Assembly: GCA_009767595.1 (NCBI GenBank)
Contig: VSDK01011273.1
Span: 147,084-211,083 of the forward strand
DNA from: Symbiodinium kawagutii
Taxonomy: Eukaryota > Sar > Dinophyceae > Suessiales > Symbiodiniaceae
Direction: 5' to 3'
Length of the DNA: 64,000 nucleotides
The translations under genes and the position numbers were made by a program. The notes below the pieces were generated by a model that made no database searches, was not told where the DNA came from, and was given only the letters and a program-made list of their open reading frames with translations. Below are positions 1-12,770 of the stretch, piece by piece (positions within the stretch are counted from its first letter, which is position 1; the number at the start of each line of letters is the position of its first letter).

Positions 1-3000
1 CTTTCCATTTACATCAAGGATCCTTATCCTGTGCAACCGCGCTTTGTAGATTGGGACGGTGATGGTGCAGTGGATCTCGTGGTGACAGGAACAGACAAAG
101 TGCAATACTTCCAACGGGGTGTTTGTATGCCTTCTTCTCCGTATTGCCGTTCAGGTTCCTGCAACAAAGAGACCTCCACTTGCAAGTGCTCTGATGGTGC
201 CCAGGGTGAAGATTGCAGTCTTTGTGGCGACTTCCATGTCCGAAAGCAGGGGATGTGCCAGCCATGCCCAGGTTTTGGTGACTTGTCAAGCTTCACTGGC
301 ACTTGTAATCGCAGAGGCGGGGCAAACTGTCGGTGGGGTAGACTCTGGCACCCGAAACCAACCCTGAAACAGCGGCTTGGTTGACGCTGCGCCCCGCTGC
401 GACATTGGAGTGCTAAAAGTTTGCCACAAGAGCTAGCGGCGGCTAGCTGAACATGCCCTCGCTTTAGCAAGTAATAGCAGGGACAGGACTTTCAAAACCC
501 ACAGAGAATGGATTAAATCACTTACAGGCCCCCTCCTCTCCGTGAGCTTGATTCCCTCCAGGAGCCACCAACCCAACTAATTTTTAGTGCGTTCTGCTCC
601 ACTCCAGCTTCCTCTTGTTGAGATGTTCTTTCACATCGAGTTTTACATGCGCATATATGCGACACCAACGGAGAATTTTGATGAATTTTGCAGTTCAACA
701 AAGATGAATCCTTGTTTTAATATGTTTTAATATGTTTCTTTTCTCAGTCAGTTGCCATGCTGGCTTTCGTCACGTACCCCTGGCCTACAGTTTGTGAGCC
801 TTTCCTGCAGGTGTTTGCCACGATGATGATGATGCCAGAGCACAGCAGATAGCTTCAAATCAGACTGGATTCAAGGTGACTTCAGCCACTGGATCTGGGC
901 AATGTAAGTGCTCTCCACCGTTCTTTGGAGATGGTTGCGAACGAGGATCCTGTGCTCCAGGCCAACGCTTGGTCCAAGATGTACGCGCAGACAGGAAATA
1001 TCCTGTGTGGGACATTTGTGTGCCTTGCCAATCAGGTCGTTTCAAAAATGTTTCCGGCAACAAGGACTGCTCTTTCTGTCCTGCTGGTCACATCCCAGAG
1101 CAAGGGGTTCGTTGCGTTCCATGTGGCGCAGGCACCATCCCCTCCGCCAAGAATCGCAGTGAATGCCGCCCTTGCGATGTTGGCTCTGTGGCTCTGCCAG
1201 GGGCTCCAGTCTGCAGCCCATGCCCAGCAGGCACTTCACCCAGCGCGGACAACAGCAGATGTGTAGCCTGCCAAGCTGGAGCTGTGGCAAGGCCCATTTT
1301 TGAAGGAGCTGATTTCAACTGAGGCATTACAAAGAAATACAAGCAGACACGGTATTGTAAGAAGCTTATTACTTATTATTATTATTGTTATCATTAACTA
1401 CTCAGACTCTTGTGATCATTGTTAAGTAATTATCGTTATTTTTACTATTTTCATAGGTCCCAAAATTATTACTATTTTCATAGCTATTATTCCTACTATT
1501 TTCACACTTATTCTTATTACTATTGTTGTTCTTATTCAGAGCGAGTTTAAGTGCGAAGCGCGGAACTTCCGTGTTACGGAGACTTGAAATCAATCACGTT
1601 TCCAATCAATCACATTTCCAATCAATTACGTTTCCAATCAATCACATTTCTCATCAATCACATGTCCAATCAATCACACTTCCAATCAATCTCATTTCCA
1701 ATCAATCATGTTTCCAATCAATCACATTTCCAACCAATTAATTTGGCGGATGTGACAGGTGATGTTGGAGAAGTGTTGGGCTGTTTCTGTGTGTTTCTGG
1801 TTCCGAAGTGGTGGCCGCACAGGTGCGGTAACCAGTGCGTCTACAGATGTTCTGGAATCGGTTTTTGCAATGGAAGGGCTGTGAAAGGTCATGTTGGAGA
1901 CGTGTCAGTTAGATCTTGGTTTTGTGTGACATGCCTGGCACTCTGGGCGTGCTGATGGTCTTGAAAGTTGCAAAATGAAGGACGTCTCCCGCGAAATGTG
2001 ACTTTGGAATTAGGCGGGCCACGAGGCCTTCTGTTCTCACGTGGGAAATGCGGCGTGCGTCTCAAAAAATATTAGCTCCCGAATCGGACGGGTCCCGGAC
2101 GGTGCTTGTCTCGTGCGACTGCCGCCAAACAATGCACATGCCAAAGGTGTGGTATTTTGTCCATTTGGAGCTCTTCTGGGACTGCTCTTTGCAATGGTAG
2201 GGCTGTGACAGGTGATGTTGGAGAAGTGTTGGATCTTCATTCTGCGTGGCAGGCGTGGTATCCGGTGCCTCTGGAGCTGTTCTGGGATTGCTTTTCACAT
2301 TGGCAGGGCAGTGGCAGCTGATGTTGGAGATGTATTGCGTCTTTATTTAGCACGGCGGGCGTGATTCGGCGCATCTGGATTTGTTCGGGGATAGTTTTCG
2401 CAATGGCGGGGCTGTGGCAGCTGATGTTGGAGATGCGTTGCATCTTCATTTTGCGCAGCAGGCATTGTATACGGTGTGTCTGGAGCTGCTCTGGGATTAG
2501 CTTTTGCAATGGAAGGGCTGTGAAAGGTCACGTTGGGGAAGTGTTGGATCTTGGTTTTGTGTGACATGCCTGGCACTCTGGGCGCGCTGATGTTCTTGAA
2601 AGTTGCAAACTGGAGGTTGTGTTCCGGTGTGTTTCCGCTTTGGCTCCGGTTGCTTCGGGTTTGTCTCGTGTGGCTGCGGCCAAACAATGGACATGCCTAA
2701 GTTGCCATTTTGATTTTGCGTTACAGGGGTGGTGTTTGGTGTGCCTGGGGCTGTTCTGGAAATTGTTTCGCACTGGCAGGGCTGTGGCATGTGATGTTGG
2801 AGCTGTGTTGGGTATTCATTTCGCGTGGCAAGCGCGGTTTTCGGTGCATGGAGAGCTGTTCTGATTGTCTTTCGCAATGGCAGGGCTGTGGCGTGTGATG
2901 TTGGAGCTGTGTTGGGTATTCACTTCGCGCGGCAAGCGCGGTTTTCGGTGCATGTAGAGCTGTTCTGATTGCTTTTGGCAGTGGCAGGGCCGTGGCAAGT

Positions 3001-6000
3001 GGTGTTGGAGATGTGTTGATTTTTTTTGTGTGGGAGGTTTTGTATTCGGTGCATCTGGAGCTGTTCTGGGATTGCTTGCCGCTGGGTTTGGGTTTCGTGT
3101 GGGGCGCGTCATATTTGGTGCGTCTAGAATTGTTCAGGGGTTGCTTTTCTGAATAGCAGGGTTGTGGCAACTGATGTTGGAGATGCGTTGGGTTTTCATT
3201 TTGTTTGGCATGTGTGGTACTCGGTGCGTCTGGAGCTGCTGTGTTTTTTTTTTGCAACGGCAGCGCTTCGCGAGGGCAATGCTGGAACGGTGTTGCAGTA
3301 CCTTATAGTGCTTGGTAGTACGTTGTAGTGCGTAGTGGTATATTTGCAATATTCTCAAGTACGTTTTAACTAGCACGTTGTAATACTATGTAATACTTTG
3401 TGGTACGCTGTAGTACATTGTAATACTTCTGGTCTTCGAAAGTATTTTGCCCCTTGTCCCCCTCAAACTATGTTGTTCCATGTTGTTCCCTGCTCCGCCT
3501 GAACCCCATGTCCCAATGCCACCTGTCCTCAATATTGACTTCAAGCAGGAAGTACATGGTCTTCAAAACTTTGTCCCCCCGAACCCCATGTCCCAGCTCC
3601 CCCTGTCCCCAATGCTAAACCTAAAGAGGATGAGAACATTTTTTCCCGAGATCGCCTGCGAAGGATGTTTCATAAAAAACAGCCGTACATAAACATCTTC
3701 ACATCATCAAATCGGCACATCAACATCTTCAAATCATCACATCTGCAGATCTACATCTTCACATCATCACATCAGCACATCAGCATCTTCACATCATCAC
3801 ATCTGCAGATCTGCATCTTCACATCATCACATCTGCAGATCTAGGTCTTTACACCCTCACATCTGCAGATCTAGATTTTCACACCCTCGCATCTGCAGAT
3901 CTACATTTTCACGCCTTCACATCTGCAGATCTTCACCCCCTCACATCTGCAGATCTTCACGCCCTCACATCTGCAGATCTAGATCTTCACACCCTCACAT
4001 CTGCAGATCTAGATCTTTACACCCTCACTTCTGCAGATCTAGATCTTTTCACATCCTCACGTCTGCAGATCTAGGCTTTCACGCCTTCACATCTGCAGAT
4101 CTTGATCATCACACCCTCACATCTGCAGATCTACATTTTCACACCTTCACATCTGCAGATCTAGATCTTCACACCCTTGCATCTGCAGATCTAGATTTTT
4201 GCACCCTCACATCTGCAGATCTAGGCTTTCACACCTTCACATCTGCAGATCTAGGCTTTCACGCCTTCACATCTGCAGATCTAGATCTTCACACCTTCAC
4301 AGCTGCAGATTTAGATTTTCACACCCTCACATCTGCAGATCTAGATTTTCACACACTCACATCTGCAGATCTAGATCTTCACACCTGCAGATCTAGATTT
4401 TCACACACTCACATCTGCAGATCTAGATCTTCACACCTGCAGATCTAGATTTTTACGGCCTCGCTTCTGCAGATCTACATGTTCACGCCTTCACATGTGC
4501 AGATCTAGGTCTTCTCACCCTCACCTCTGCAGATCTAGATTTTCACACCGTCACATCTGCAGATCTAGATTTTCTCACCCGCGCATCTGCAGATCTTTCT
4601 CTCTCTCTCTCTCTGTGTCTCTGTCTCTCTCTCTCTCTCTCTCTGTCTCTGTCTCTCTCTCTCTCTCTCTCTCTCGTTCTCTCTCGTTCTCTCTCGCTCT
4701 TCTTTCTTCTTCTTTTCTCTAAGACCGGGGCAGTGCCGCCGGACCGCCGCAACGTGACATGTGCATACATGTGCGGCGTTTCGTGCTTATCGGACTTCCA
4801 AAAACCTAGGTCAAATTGCGATTTTGATGCGTCCGCGGTGCGCGTTTCGCGTTCTGTGGACTGACCGTCAAAACGCAAGTAAAATTGCGATTTTGATGCG
4901 TCGGTAGTGCGCGTTTCGCGGTGTGCAGACATTGCCCTTCAAAACGTAAGTAAACTTGCGATTTTGATGCGTTTCGCGTTTTGTGGAAATCGAACGTCAA
5001 AAAAAACCTAGGTAAACTGGCGATTTTGATGTGCGGCGGTGCGAGTCTCGCGTTTTGCGGACGTTGAACGCCAAGAACTTAGGCCAAATTGCGATTTTGA
5101 TGCGTCGGCGGTGCGGGTTTCGCGCTTTGCGGAGATTGAACAGCAAAAACTTAGGTCGAATTGCGATTTTGCTGCGTCGGCGGTACGCATTTCGCGTCAT
5201 GAACGTCAAAAACTGCGGTGAAATTGCGATTTTGACTTTTCCGCGAGGCGCGTTTCGCGTTATTTTGTGGACGTTGAATGTCAAATACTTTTTGCTGTGG
5301 TGCGTTTGGTCTTGGTGCGTTTGGTCTTGGTGCGTTTTGCTGTGGTACGTTTTGCTCTGGTACGTTGGGTCTTGGTACGTTTTTTGTCTTGGTACGTTTT
5401 ATTCTGGTACGTTTTGCTTTGGTAGGTTGTGTCTTGGTGCATTTGGTTTTGGTACGTTTTGCTCTGGTACGTTGGGTCTTGGTACGTTTTTTGTCTTGGT
5501 ACGTTTTATTCTGGTACGTTTTGCTTTGGTAGGTTGTGTCTTGGTGCATTTGGTTTTGGTACGTTTTGCTCTGGTACGTTTTGTTATGGTATGTTTTGTC
5601 TTGGTACGTTTTGCCTTGGTACGTTTTGTCTTGGGACCTTTTGTTTTGGTAGGTTTTGCCTTGGTACGTTTGGTCTTGGTACGTTTTTGGTGCTGGTACA
5701 ATTTGCTCTGGAATGTTTTGTCAGGTACGTTTTTGCTGCGGTACGTTACATAAATAGATAAATACATACGTACGTACATACATACATTCATTCATACATA
5801 CTTTCATACATGAATTCATACATGAATTCATACATTCATACATTCATTCATTCATTCATTCATTCATTCATACATACGTACGTGCTTGCTGTTTTACTTG
5901 CCTACATACATACATACATGAACACATTCATTTGTGCACTCACCCATGCATACAGACATACGTACATACATGAATGGGTTCATACAAACATACATCCATC

Positions 6001-9000
6001 CATCCATCCATCCATCCATCCATACATACATACATACATACATACACAGCGGATACATACACGCATACATGCATGCATACATACATACATACATCCAAAC
6101 ATCCAAACATACATACATACATACATACATACATGCATACATACATACCTACATGATTACCTACTTACATACTTACATACATACATAGCGGATACATACA
6201 CACATACATGCATGCATACATGCATACATACATCAAAACATACATACATACATACATACATACATACATACATACGTACATACACACATACATGATTACC
6301 TACTTACATACTTACATACATACATACATACAAACAGACTAGCATACTGACACACTAACATACATACCAACATACATACATACACACATACATACATACT
6401 CACCTGCAAACATGTTTGCATGCTTTCATACATTCAGACATACTTACATACTGAAATACTTACATACCCGCTTACCTACATACATACATACACTCTTGCA
6501 TGCTTGCTTACATTCATACCCACACACACGTTCATATTTACTTGCTTGCTTGCTTACATACTTACATACTTACACATTTACATACTTACATACTTACATA
6601 TTTACATGTTTACATACTTACATACTTACACACAAACTTACATACACACATACCTACATACTTACATACTTACATATTTTCTTTCATACTTGCATACTTG
6701 CATACATACTCACATACTCAGATACGTACATGCATGCATGCAGCATACATACATACATACATACATACATACATACATACATACATACATTCATACATAC
6801 ATACATACATACATACATGCTTACAAACAAACAGTTTCATGCGTATACACATCATTGTATGCATTTCTTGGGGAGTCAAGTGTCTAAAATAGAAATGCAT
6901 ATATATGATTTTTACACTTCATTGGTGTGTATAATTTAAATGTATTGATATATATAGATATATATTTTTACGTATAGATATTCATTCATTTTTTGTACAT
7001 GTATATATTCATTGATTTGTGTTTAGTTATTGATTTTGAACATTTACATTTACATTTACATAATTTCATTGGCTAAGTGTTCCAGAACGAATTGAGCCTA
7101 GAGTTTTCCCATGCGAGGCCTCGTTCGGGTCAGTGCACCATGTGTGGCGAAGGCTCAGCTCCCGAGAGTTCCAAAAGCGAATGCCGGCCCTGCGAAGATC
7201 AAAGCTATGCGGTGGAAGGTGATGAGACGTGCAAGCCATGCACTTTTCCAGCCATGATTTTGAATGATGACAACTGGTGCACATATCTCTGGGCCGTTCT
7301 CTTCAGCTTGGCATTCTTGCTCTTCATGTTTTTGGTGTTAGCAGTGTTTGGACGACTGCGCCTTCAATGCTTGAAGCGGCGACTCAACAGGCTGGTCGCT
7401 ACCAAGAGCTGGCCAGAGTTGCATGCAACTCAAACAACCTTGCTCGAATATGGCCTTTGGAAGAACAAAGCTTGTGCGACGGTGCAAGATCGCAAAGTTC
7501 AGGTAAAGAAGACATCTTTCCAACTTGGCATTTCCTTGCAATATGTGTTCGAACATTTGGAGGACGTGTACAAGGAGAAGGCTGAACAAGCAGAGTGGCG
7601 ACTTGATACATGGGGCCCAGTGACCAAGAGTGGCTTTTTCGTAAAGGTCCGAAATTGCGGGCTCCAAGTGGATCGTGAGGCTGCTTGGAATGCTTTGCAG
7701 CCTTGCGATTATCCTGAGAACCCAAATTTTCACCAAGTGGCAGGGGTGTTAGCCTATGGTCCATGGGCTTTGGGCAAGCACCAATGCTGCCCCCGTGATG
7801 GGAAGCCAGACTGCAGCATTGTGGACGCGCTTCAAGCAGAGTCCAACAGTGCAAAGGCAACTTGGTTCCTCTCGTGGGTTTGGGGCTATCACTTCACAAC
7901 GGTGCGCAAGGCTGGGTGCTTGCAGTTGCAGAACAGGTAAGACACATCGACTCATTCCCTCCAAGAAGCCGTAGCCGCCCACCTGATTTCTTAGTTTGAT
8001 CGTGTTTTTGGGCGCATACTTACGCATACTGAACGAACGCCCAAATCGAGAGGCTGATTTCTGAGCTGCACACAGAGGGGAACTGCGGGGAATGCTTCCA
8101 ACACTTTTTAAACTCACTGTATTTTAGCACACTTTCACTCCGCACAGCTTCTCTCAAGCCCAACTCTTTATCACATGTCACATGCTCACTTTCTGATTCA
8201 ACAAATGCTGACAAATGTGTACCATATACTCGTGGAAGGGCTTGTTCACAACATCTTCATTCAATCATGAAAGCCAGCTGACCGGGTAGCCGCTGCAAAT
8301 CTTGTCCTGACCTGGAGATAATAGTTTTTTGAGGTTCTTTTTCCAGGCCACCAGCGCGCAAATCAGTGACAATATGTGACAATGCTGTATCGATCCTCCC
8401 CAGGCGCGTGTGAAAGCATCGGAGACAAAACACATGTTGGCGGGGTTGGTATGAGTACGTTCACGTTTTGCTTGCCTGGGGTTTTGGGAAGGTTCCCTGT
8501 AGGGTGTCCTTCATAGAGGTCAGGTTCCCATAGGTTCCCAGATCCAAGATATTTTGGTTTGCGTTGTTTCTTGGGAAGGTTCCTGTCGGATGACCTTCAT
8601 AAGGGTCCGGCTCCTGGATGCTCGTGCCTTTAGACTACGTTTGCAACCTGAGGGCTTGCCTAAAGGCACATTAGAACACTGGTGTGCGTGCCCTGGGGCA
8701 CATTAAATGGCTGTGCCTAAAGGTTTGTATATGCCTGCCCTTGTGGACTTAAGAATGTTGTGCCTAAACCTTACTACCTGCATGTACGCGCCCTTGGGCA
8801 CATTCAAAATGCTGTGGCTAAATGTGCGTGTGCCTTTTGCAATGCAGCTGTGATGGTGATTTTGTTGTGCTGTGCTGGTGTTCTTCTTCTGGCGTTTTTG
8901 TTGTGCTGCTCTTCATCATTTGTTACATCATCGTTCCGTTGCTTCCACCATCTTCCACCCATTGGTTTCTCCCGACTTTCCTTCCGTCTGCTTCTGTCCA

Positions 9001-10145
9001 GAGGCGCTGACGAGATGGTGGGAGAAGCACCGCATCGTTTCAGGGGCTGGCGAGGATGCTTCTGGGCAGGGCACCTACATCTGGTGGTGCGTTTTTGTGA
9101 ACAACCAGTTCAGGATGTTGGAGGCTGGCCAGGTTGAAGACCCTGGTGATCTTTTCAACGTCTTTGGCCAGCAGTTGGAAGGGATCGGAAAGATGCTCAT
9201 GTGCTTGGACAAACTGAGAGGAAGTTCGTACACCACGAGAATCTGGTGCATCTTCGAGGTTTTTGTTGCATGTCAGAGGCAGGGCGTTTCTGCAGGGAGT
9301 GGATCAGAAGTGCCCTCATAGAGCTTGGATGTTCAAGCTTTTCTTGGCAAATGGCCACTGCTAGGAGCATTCCAACCACTGTGATCCTCCCAGAGCTGGA
9401 AGTGGGCGCGATTGACTCTCTGAAGGACCGATTCTGGAGCGTTTACGATTCGTTGGATTTGTTGTTGTCCGTACTTGTTGGTTACCCACTGCTTGCGAAT
9501 ACATCTTTAGATATCTTTAGTACAAGCCCTTGTTTGGGCTCAAACACTGTTTCAGAAGTGTTTGATGCTGCCGTGATTCTGATGGATTTTGAAGACGATC
9601 TATTTTGTACTGTATGATGCTTTCAGAAGATGGATATTAGCTTCATGGAAGTATTTGATGCGAAGGGTCGAACATCCTAATTTGCCACGAGTCGTGCTTT
9701 CAAGGATTTGACGCAACAATGCCGAGTTGATGCTGAGCAGGCTGGAACAGAACAGTTGGTGTGCGTCCGTGTATTTCCATGGTTGCGCCCTCACATGTAT
9801 GGACATTGCCAACCAACGCATGTCTTTCCCGAAGGGAAGCTCATGGTAGCTTACCGCAGCCCAATCCAGGCGAAAGCTTCCGTTGAAGCTGATGCAGAGG
9901 CCATCAAAAAGCACATCCAGCAGGAGCATAAATCCTTTGAATATGTGAACCAGACCGTGGAGCAGGCTCTTTGGTGCGAAGTTATCAAGTTCTTGGAGCA
10001 AAGTGAGCAGAGCGAGAATGGCAAGACCCAAAGCATCTTCCCTTCAACAGCAATTGGGTCAGACCACCCTTCGACTGGGGACATTTTGACATCTAAAGAT
10101 TCAAAGACTTTCGACGGCCCGAAAAGGCAATGCTCAATTCAGTGA
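1..10145 (+). CDS. Receptor-like FG-GAP/Cys-rich transmembrane protein, copy 1 (5' exons outside window, damaged at exon 7)
   Basis: Exons by homology to copies 2 and 3: exon 4 (part) 1-316, exon 5 811-1291, exon 6 7118-7936, exon 7 remnant about 9000-9278, exon 8 from 9365, exon 9 9627-9659, exon 10 9870-10145 (TGA). Exon 4 opens in the last FG-GAP-type repeat (DWDGDGAVDL) and continues into an EGF-like Cys-rich stretch. Exon 5 and the start of exon 6 hold GCC2/GCC3-like cysteine pairs. A hydrophobic helix at 7287-7355 is followed by basic residues, so the C-terminal side is probably cytosolic. Exons 4 to 6 are open and the splice phases fit. Donors are GC at 317 and 1292 and GT (GTAAGA) at 7937. 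The intron after exon 5 is 5.8 kb of tandem repeats, against about 0.83 kb in the other copies. Exon 7 has lost about 70 nt including the acceptor used by copies 2 and 3, and I find no in-frame replacement, so this copy may not make the full cytosolic domain. Confidence 0.72.
1380..1550. repeat. AT-rich ATT/TTATT microsatellite-like tract
   Basis: Degenerate ATT, TATT and ACTATTTTC units inside the exon 5-6 intron of receptor copy 1. It is absent from the same intron of copies 2 and 3. Confidence 0.7.
1587..1740. repeat. 16-bp tandem repeat (TTCCAATCAATCACAT)
   Basis: About nine to ten head-to-tail copies of a 16-bp unit with a few substitutions each, in the copy 1 intron. Because 16 is not a multiple of 3, the reading frames across it are not evidence of coding. 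Confidence 0.9.
1741..3260. repeat. Degenerate long tandem repeat (about 110-180 bp units)
   Basis: Recurring blocks contain GCAATGGCAGGGCTGTGGCA, TGATGTTGGAGATG(T/C)GTTG and TCTGGAGCTGTTCTGGGATTG in the same order. Divergence is high, so the array is older than its neighbours. It lies inside the long intron of receptor copy 1. Long minus-strand frames here only reflect the repetition. Confidence 0.75.
3690..4590. repeat. About 30-bp satellite with CTGCAG and AGATCT in every unit
   Basis: The consensus runs CACATCTGCAGATCTAGATC followed by TTCACACCCT. Some thirty units are recognisable, more degenerate at the left end. The unit contains the perfect palindrome AGATCTAGATCT overlapping CTGCAGATCT. 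It sits inside the copy 1 intron and has no counterpart in copies 2 or 3. Confidence 0.88.
4591..4705. repeat. (TC)n microsatellite
   Basis: Polypyrimidine CT tract with occasional TGTC and CGTTCTCT interruptions. It directly abuts the 30-bp satellite. Confidence 0.92.
4760..5285. repeat. About 70-75-bp degenerate tandem repeat
   Basis: Units contain AAATTGCGATTTTGATGCGT followed by CGGCGGTGCG, GTTTCGCG and GTCAAAA. About seven units are visible. CpG density is higher than in the surrounding intron. Confidence 0.8.
5286..5755. repeat. Short tandem repeat of GGTACGTTTTG type
   Basis: Roughly 12-13-bp units (TTGGTACGTTTTGTC and variants) with a higher-order duplication of about 115 bp at 5340-5460 and 5455-5575. 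Overlapping frames on both strands are translations of the repeat, not genes. Confidence 0.85.
5756..6835. repeat. (CATA)n / (CATT)n / (CTTA)n tetranucleotide tract, about 1.1 kb
   Basis: Almost pure CATACATA with blocks of CATC, CATT and CTTA. It lies just upstream of exon 6 of receptor copy 1. The HTYIHTYI-type frames are artefacts. Confidence 0.95.
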
Positions 10146-12040
10146 CCAGCTCCTTTGTGATCCTCCTTCCTGAGAGATTTAGTGGCGTTGGGGGGCGCCG
10201 TCTCTTAGGTATTATGTTTAGTTATTAGGCGTGGCGCATGTGATACTTAAGATCAGACGAGGCAAAATCGGCAAGGAAACCTTTTGGAGGCATCTTTGAA
10301 TAGAGGAGTTTATATTTCTTATTCCTTATCATTAATGGATGTAGTTTCTATTTTCGCGTAGAACCATGTGAAGATTCACGTTCTTTGGTAGAAGGATCGT
10401 GGCTCCTGAAGGACACCACAAGAGTGTCAGTTTGAAAAGCTCCATGCTGGCAGTTTTTGGAACATTTCGGAGATTTGGAGGCCTGACCTGATCATGACCT
10501 CCAGATGTTTCAAGCATAGCCTTGGCCCATGGGCTCAGGGCCCAGCATTGCCGCTCCAACCGAGAGGTCACAAGCCATGACCAACTGAATAAAAACAATC
10601 GAGCAAAGAAGAAACACCGCAAAGAGAATGAAAGAGTGAGGTAGCTGAAAAATGTTTGGACAACAGGCAACTCTGCATCAGATTTGGGGTTTCATGTCTT
10701 TAGGGGGTCGAGTAATTAGAGTTTCAGAGTTTGGTTTTTCAAGTTTGAGAGTTGAATCCAACTGAGTTGTGAAAACCGAAGAGAACATTTTCACAAAACA
10801 TGTTTATTCAACATCGTATTTTAGAATTGCAGGAGAAAACATGCAAGTTTCACACTGTCCATACCAATATCAAAGTCAAAACATCAGCTGATTTTAGAAT
10901 GCGCTTGTCAAATTTTGCAATATTTCCCCACTTGCCAGGTGAGGGTTGGTAGATTTTGTATCCCCCTTTGGATAAACCCTATAGAATGTATGAGCTTGTG
11001 CCTCCTCTAAACCATTTTGTTGGTACCAAAAATGCAGTGAAAAGTGTTCCTGTGCCAAACAACTTGTAGTGCCCCCTGGCAAAACATTGTGTAGCAACTT
11101 GAAATTTCTCCAAAAATGATCATATGAAAAAAAGAGGAACAATTTGTAGCGAGATGACATCGTATCACCAAGATGGTGCATGAGAACCAAGAAACATTCT
11201 GTAGGATCCTTGGATCATTGTGTAGGGCTGGATGTGCTTGATCTTCAGTGGAGTGGATTGGGATGTGGATTGATTTCTTGGTACAGACAATGAACTTTTT
11301 TTGTGTCCTTTTTGTGGGAACTCTTCATTTGTTGTTTTTGTGGGCACTTTTTGCTCATCAATGAACTTTTGTTTGTAAGGAATCCTTTTGTGCCGGAACC
11401 ATTTCTAGTAATTGTTTTCGTTGTGTATTGCTTGCCTGGCCATTCTCTTGGTACAGACCATTTGGTGCCGTTTGCAGCCTTTTTTACGAACTCTTCGTTT
11501 TGTTGTTTTGAGTCAGGTTGTTTTTTGTTTATCATTAATCTAAATTCATTTAAATTCAAGGACACTGGTTGACCCAAATTGGCATTAATTGCCACTAAAC
11601 GACATTACGTAATTGAATCTAATGACACTCCTTTGCACAAACCGACACAAGCTCATATTAAATGGCACTATGCCACACTGAATGACACACAAATGTAAGA
11701 GAAGGGCACTTGAACTTCATGCAATTTGGTAGCTGGTGGTAGCTACAGAGTAGCAGGCACGATCGGTAGCTGCACAATAGCCAGCACGACACAGGTACTA
11801 TCCCATTTTGAAATCGTTTCATGTCAGCCATCAAGAAACCATAGGATCATTTTGTAGCAAGTGAATGTTCACCTAAAGTTGGGCTATCATGAAAATACGC
11901 TGACATTTTATAGTACGCAAAAATTAAGGTTAGGTGTGAACATTTTGTAGTCAAAAGAAATCATGACATAGAAAAAAGGGTTGGAAAACTGGATTATAGC
12001 TATAAAATGCTGTCCACGCCGCGCCCCGCGGCCCCCCACC
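10146..12040. other. Spacer downstream of receptor copy 1; no gene seen
   Basis: The first part, about 10290-10680, is conserved downstream of the other two copies (about 28900-29215 and 43540-43880). It includes CTGAAGGACACCACAAGAGT and GCCTGACCTGATCATGACC. This suggests a 3' UTR or shared spacer. The remainder, 10680-12040, is A/T-rich, unique here and without a convincing frame. Confidence 0.5.
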
Positions 12041-12041
12041 C

Positions 12042-12770
12042 GCCAATGTCCGATCTCAGCGAGCACCGCTGGACCTCAAGCGCCAATGTCCGATCTCAGT
12101 GAGCACCGCTGGACCTCAACCGCCAATGTCCGATCTTAGGGAGCACCGCCGGACCTCAACCGCCGAGGCCCAATCTCAGTGAGCACCGCTGGGCCTCAAC
12201 CGCCAATGTCCGATCTCAGTGAGCACCGCTGGACCTCAACCGCCAATGTCCGAGCTCAGTGAGCACCGCTGGACCTCAACCCAGCACTCAACCGCCGAGG
12301 TCCAATCTCAGTGAGCGCCGCTGGACCTCAACCGCCAATGTCCGATCTTAGGGAGCACCGCCGGACCTCAACCGCCGAGGTCCAATCTCAGTGAGCACCG
12401 CTGGGCCTCAACCGCCAATGTCCGATCTCAGCGAGCACCGCTGGACTTCAACCGCCAATGTCCGATCTCAGTGAGCGCTCAACCGCGGAGGTCCAATCTC
12501 AGTGAGGGCCGCTGGGCCTCAACCGACAATGTCCGAGCTCAGTGAGCACCGCTGGACCTCAACCGCCCATGTTTGAGCTCAGCGAGCACCGCTGGACCTC
12601 AACCGCCAATGTCCGATCTCAGCGAGCACCGCTGGACTTCAACCCGCCAATGTCCGATCTTAGGGAGCACTGCAGGACCTCCAATCTCAGTGAGCACCGC
12701 CGGACCTCAACCGCCAATGTCCGATCTCAGTGAGCGCCGCTGGACGTCAACCGCCAATGTTCTGCCAGAA
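12042..12770. repeat. 41-bp tandem satellite
   Basis: The unit is CCGCCAATGTCCGATCTCAG followed by TGAGCACCGCTGGACCTCAAC. About 17 copies are present, some truncated. A related GGACCTCAACCGCAAGCTC motif occurs in intron 3 of receptor copies 2 (23126-23150) and 3 (37090-37110). Confidence 0.9.

Noticed and set aside
3690..4590. CRISPR-like look of regular 30-bp repeats
   Set aside because: Units are directly adjacent with no unique spacers, and the context is eukaryotic and intronic.
5031..5761. 240-residue frame with FGTFCSGTF-type repeats
   Set aside because: Produced by the TACGTTTTG tandem repeat; the reverse strand is equally open.
5810..6939. Several overlapping plus-strand frames of up to 175 residues rich in H, T, Y and I
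   Set aside because: They are translations of the CATA tetranucleotide tract; all frames are open because the repeat lacks stops.
10332..10670. Minus-strand 112-residue frame after receptor copy 1
   Set aside because: The DNA is conserved after all three copies but the frame is not; more likely 3' UTR or spacer.
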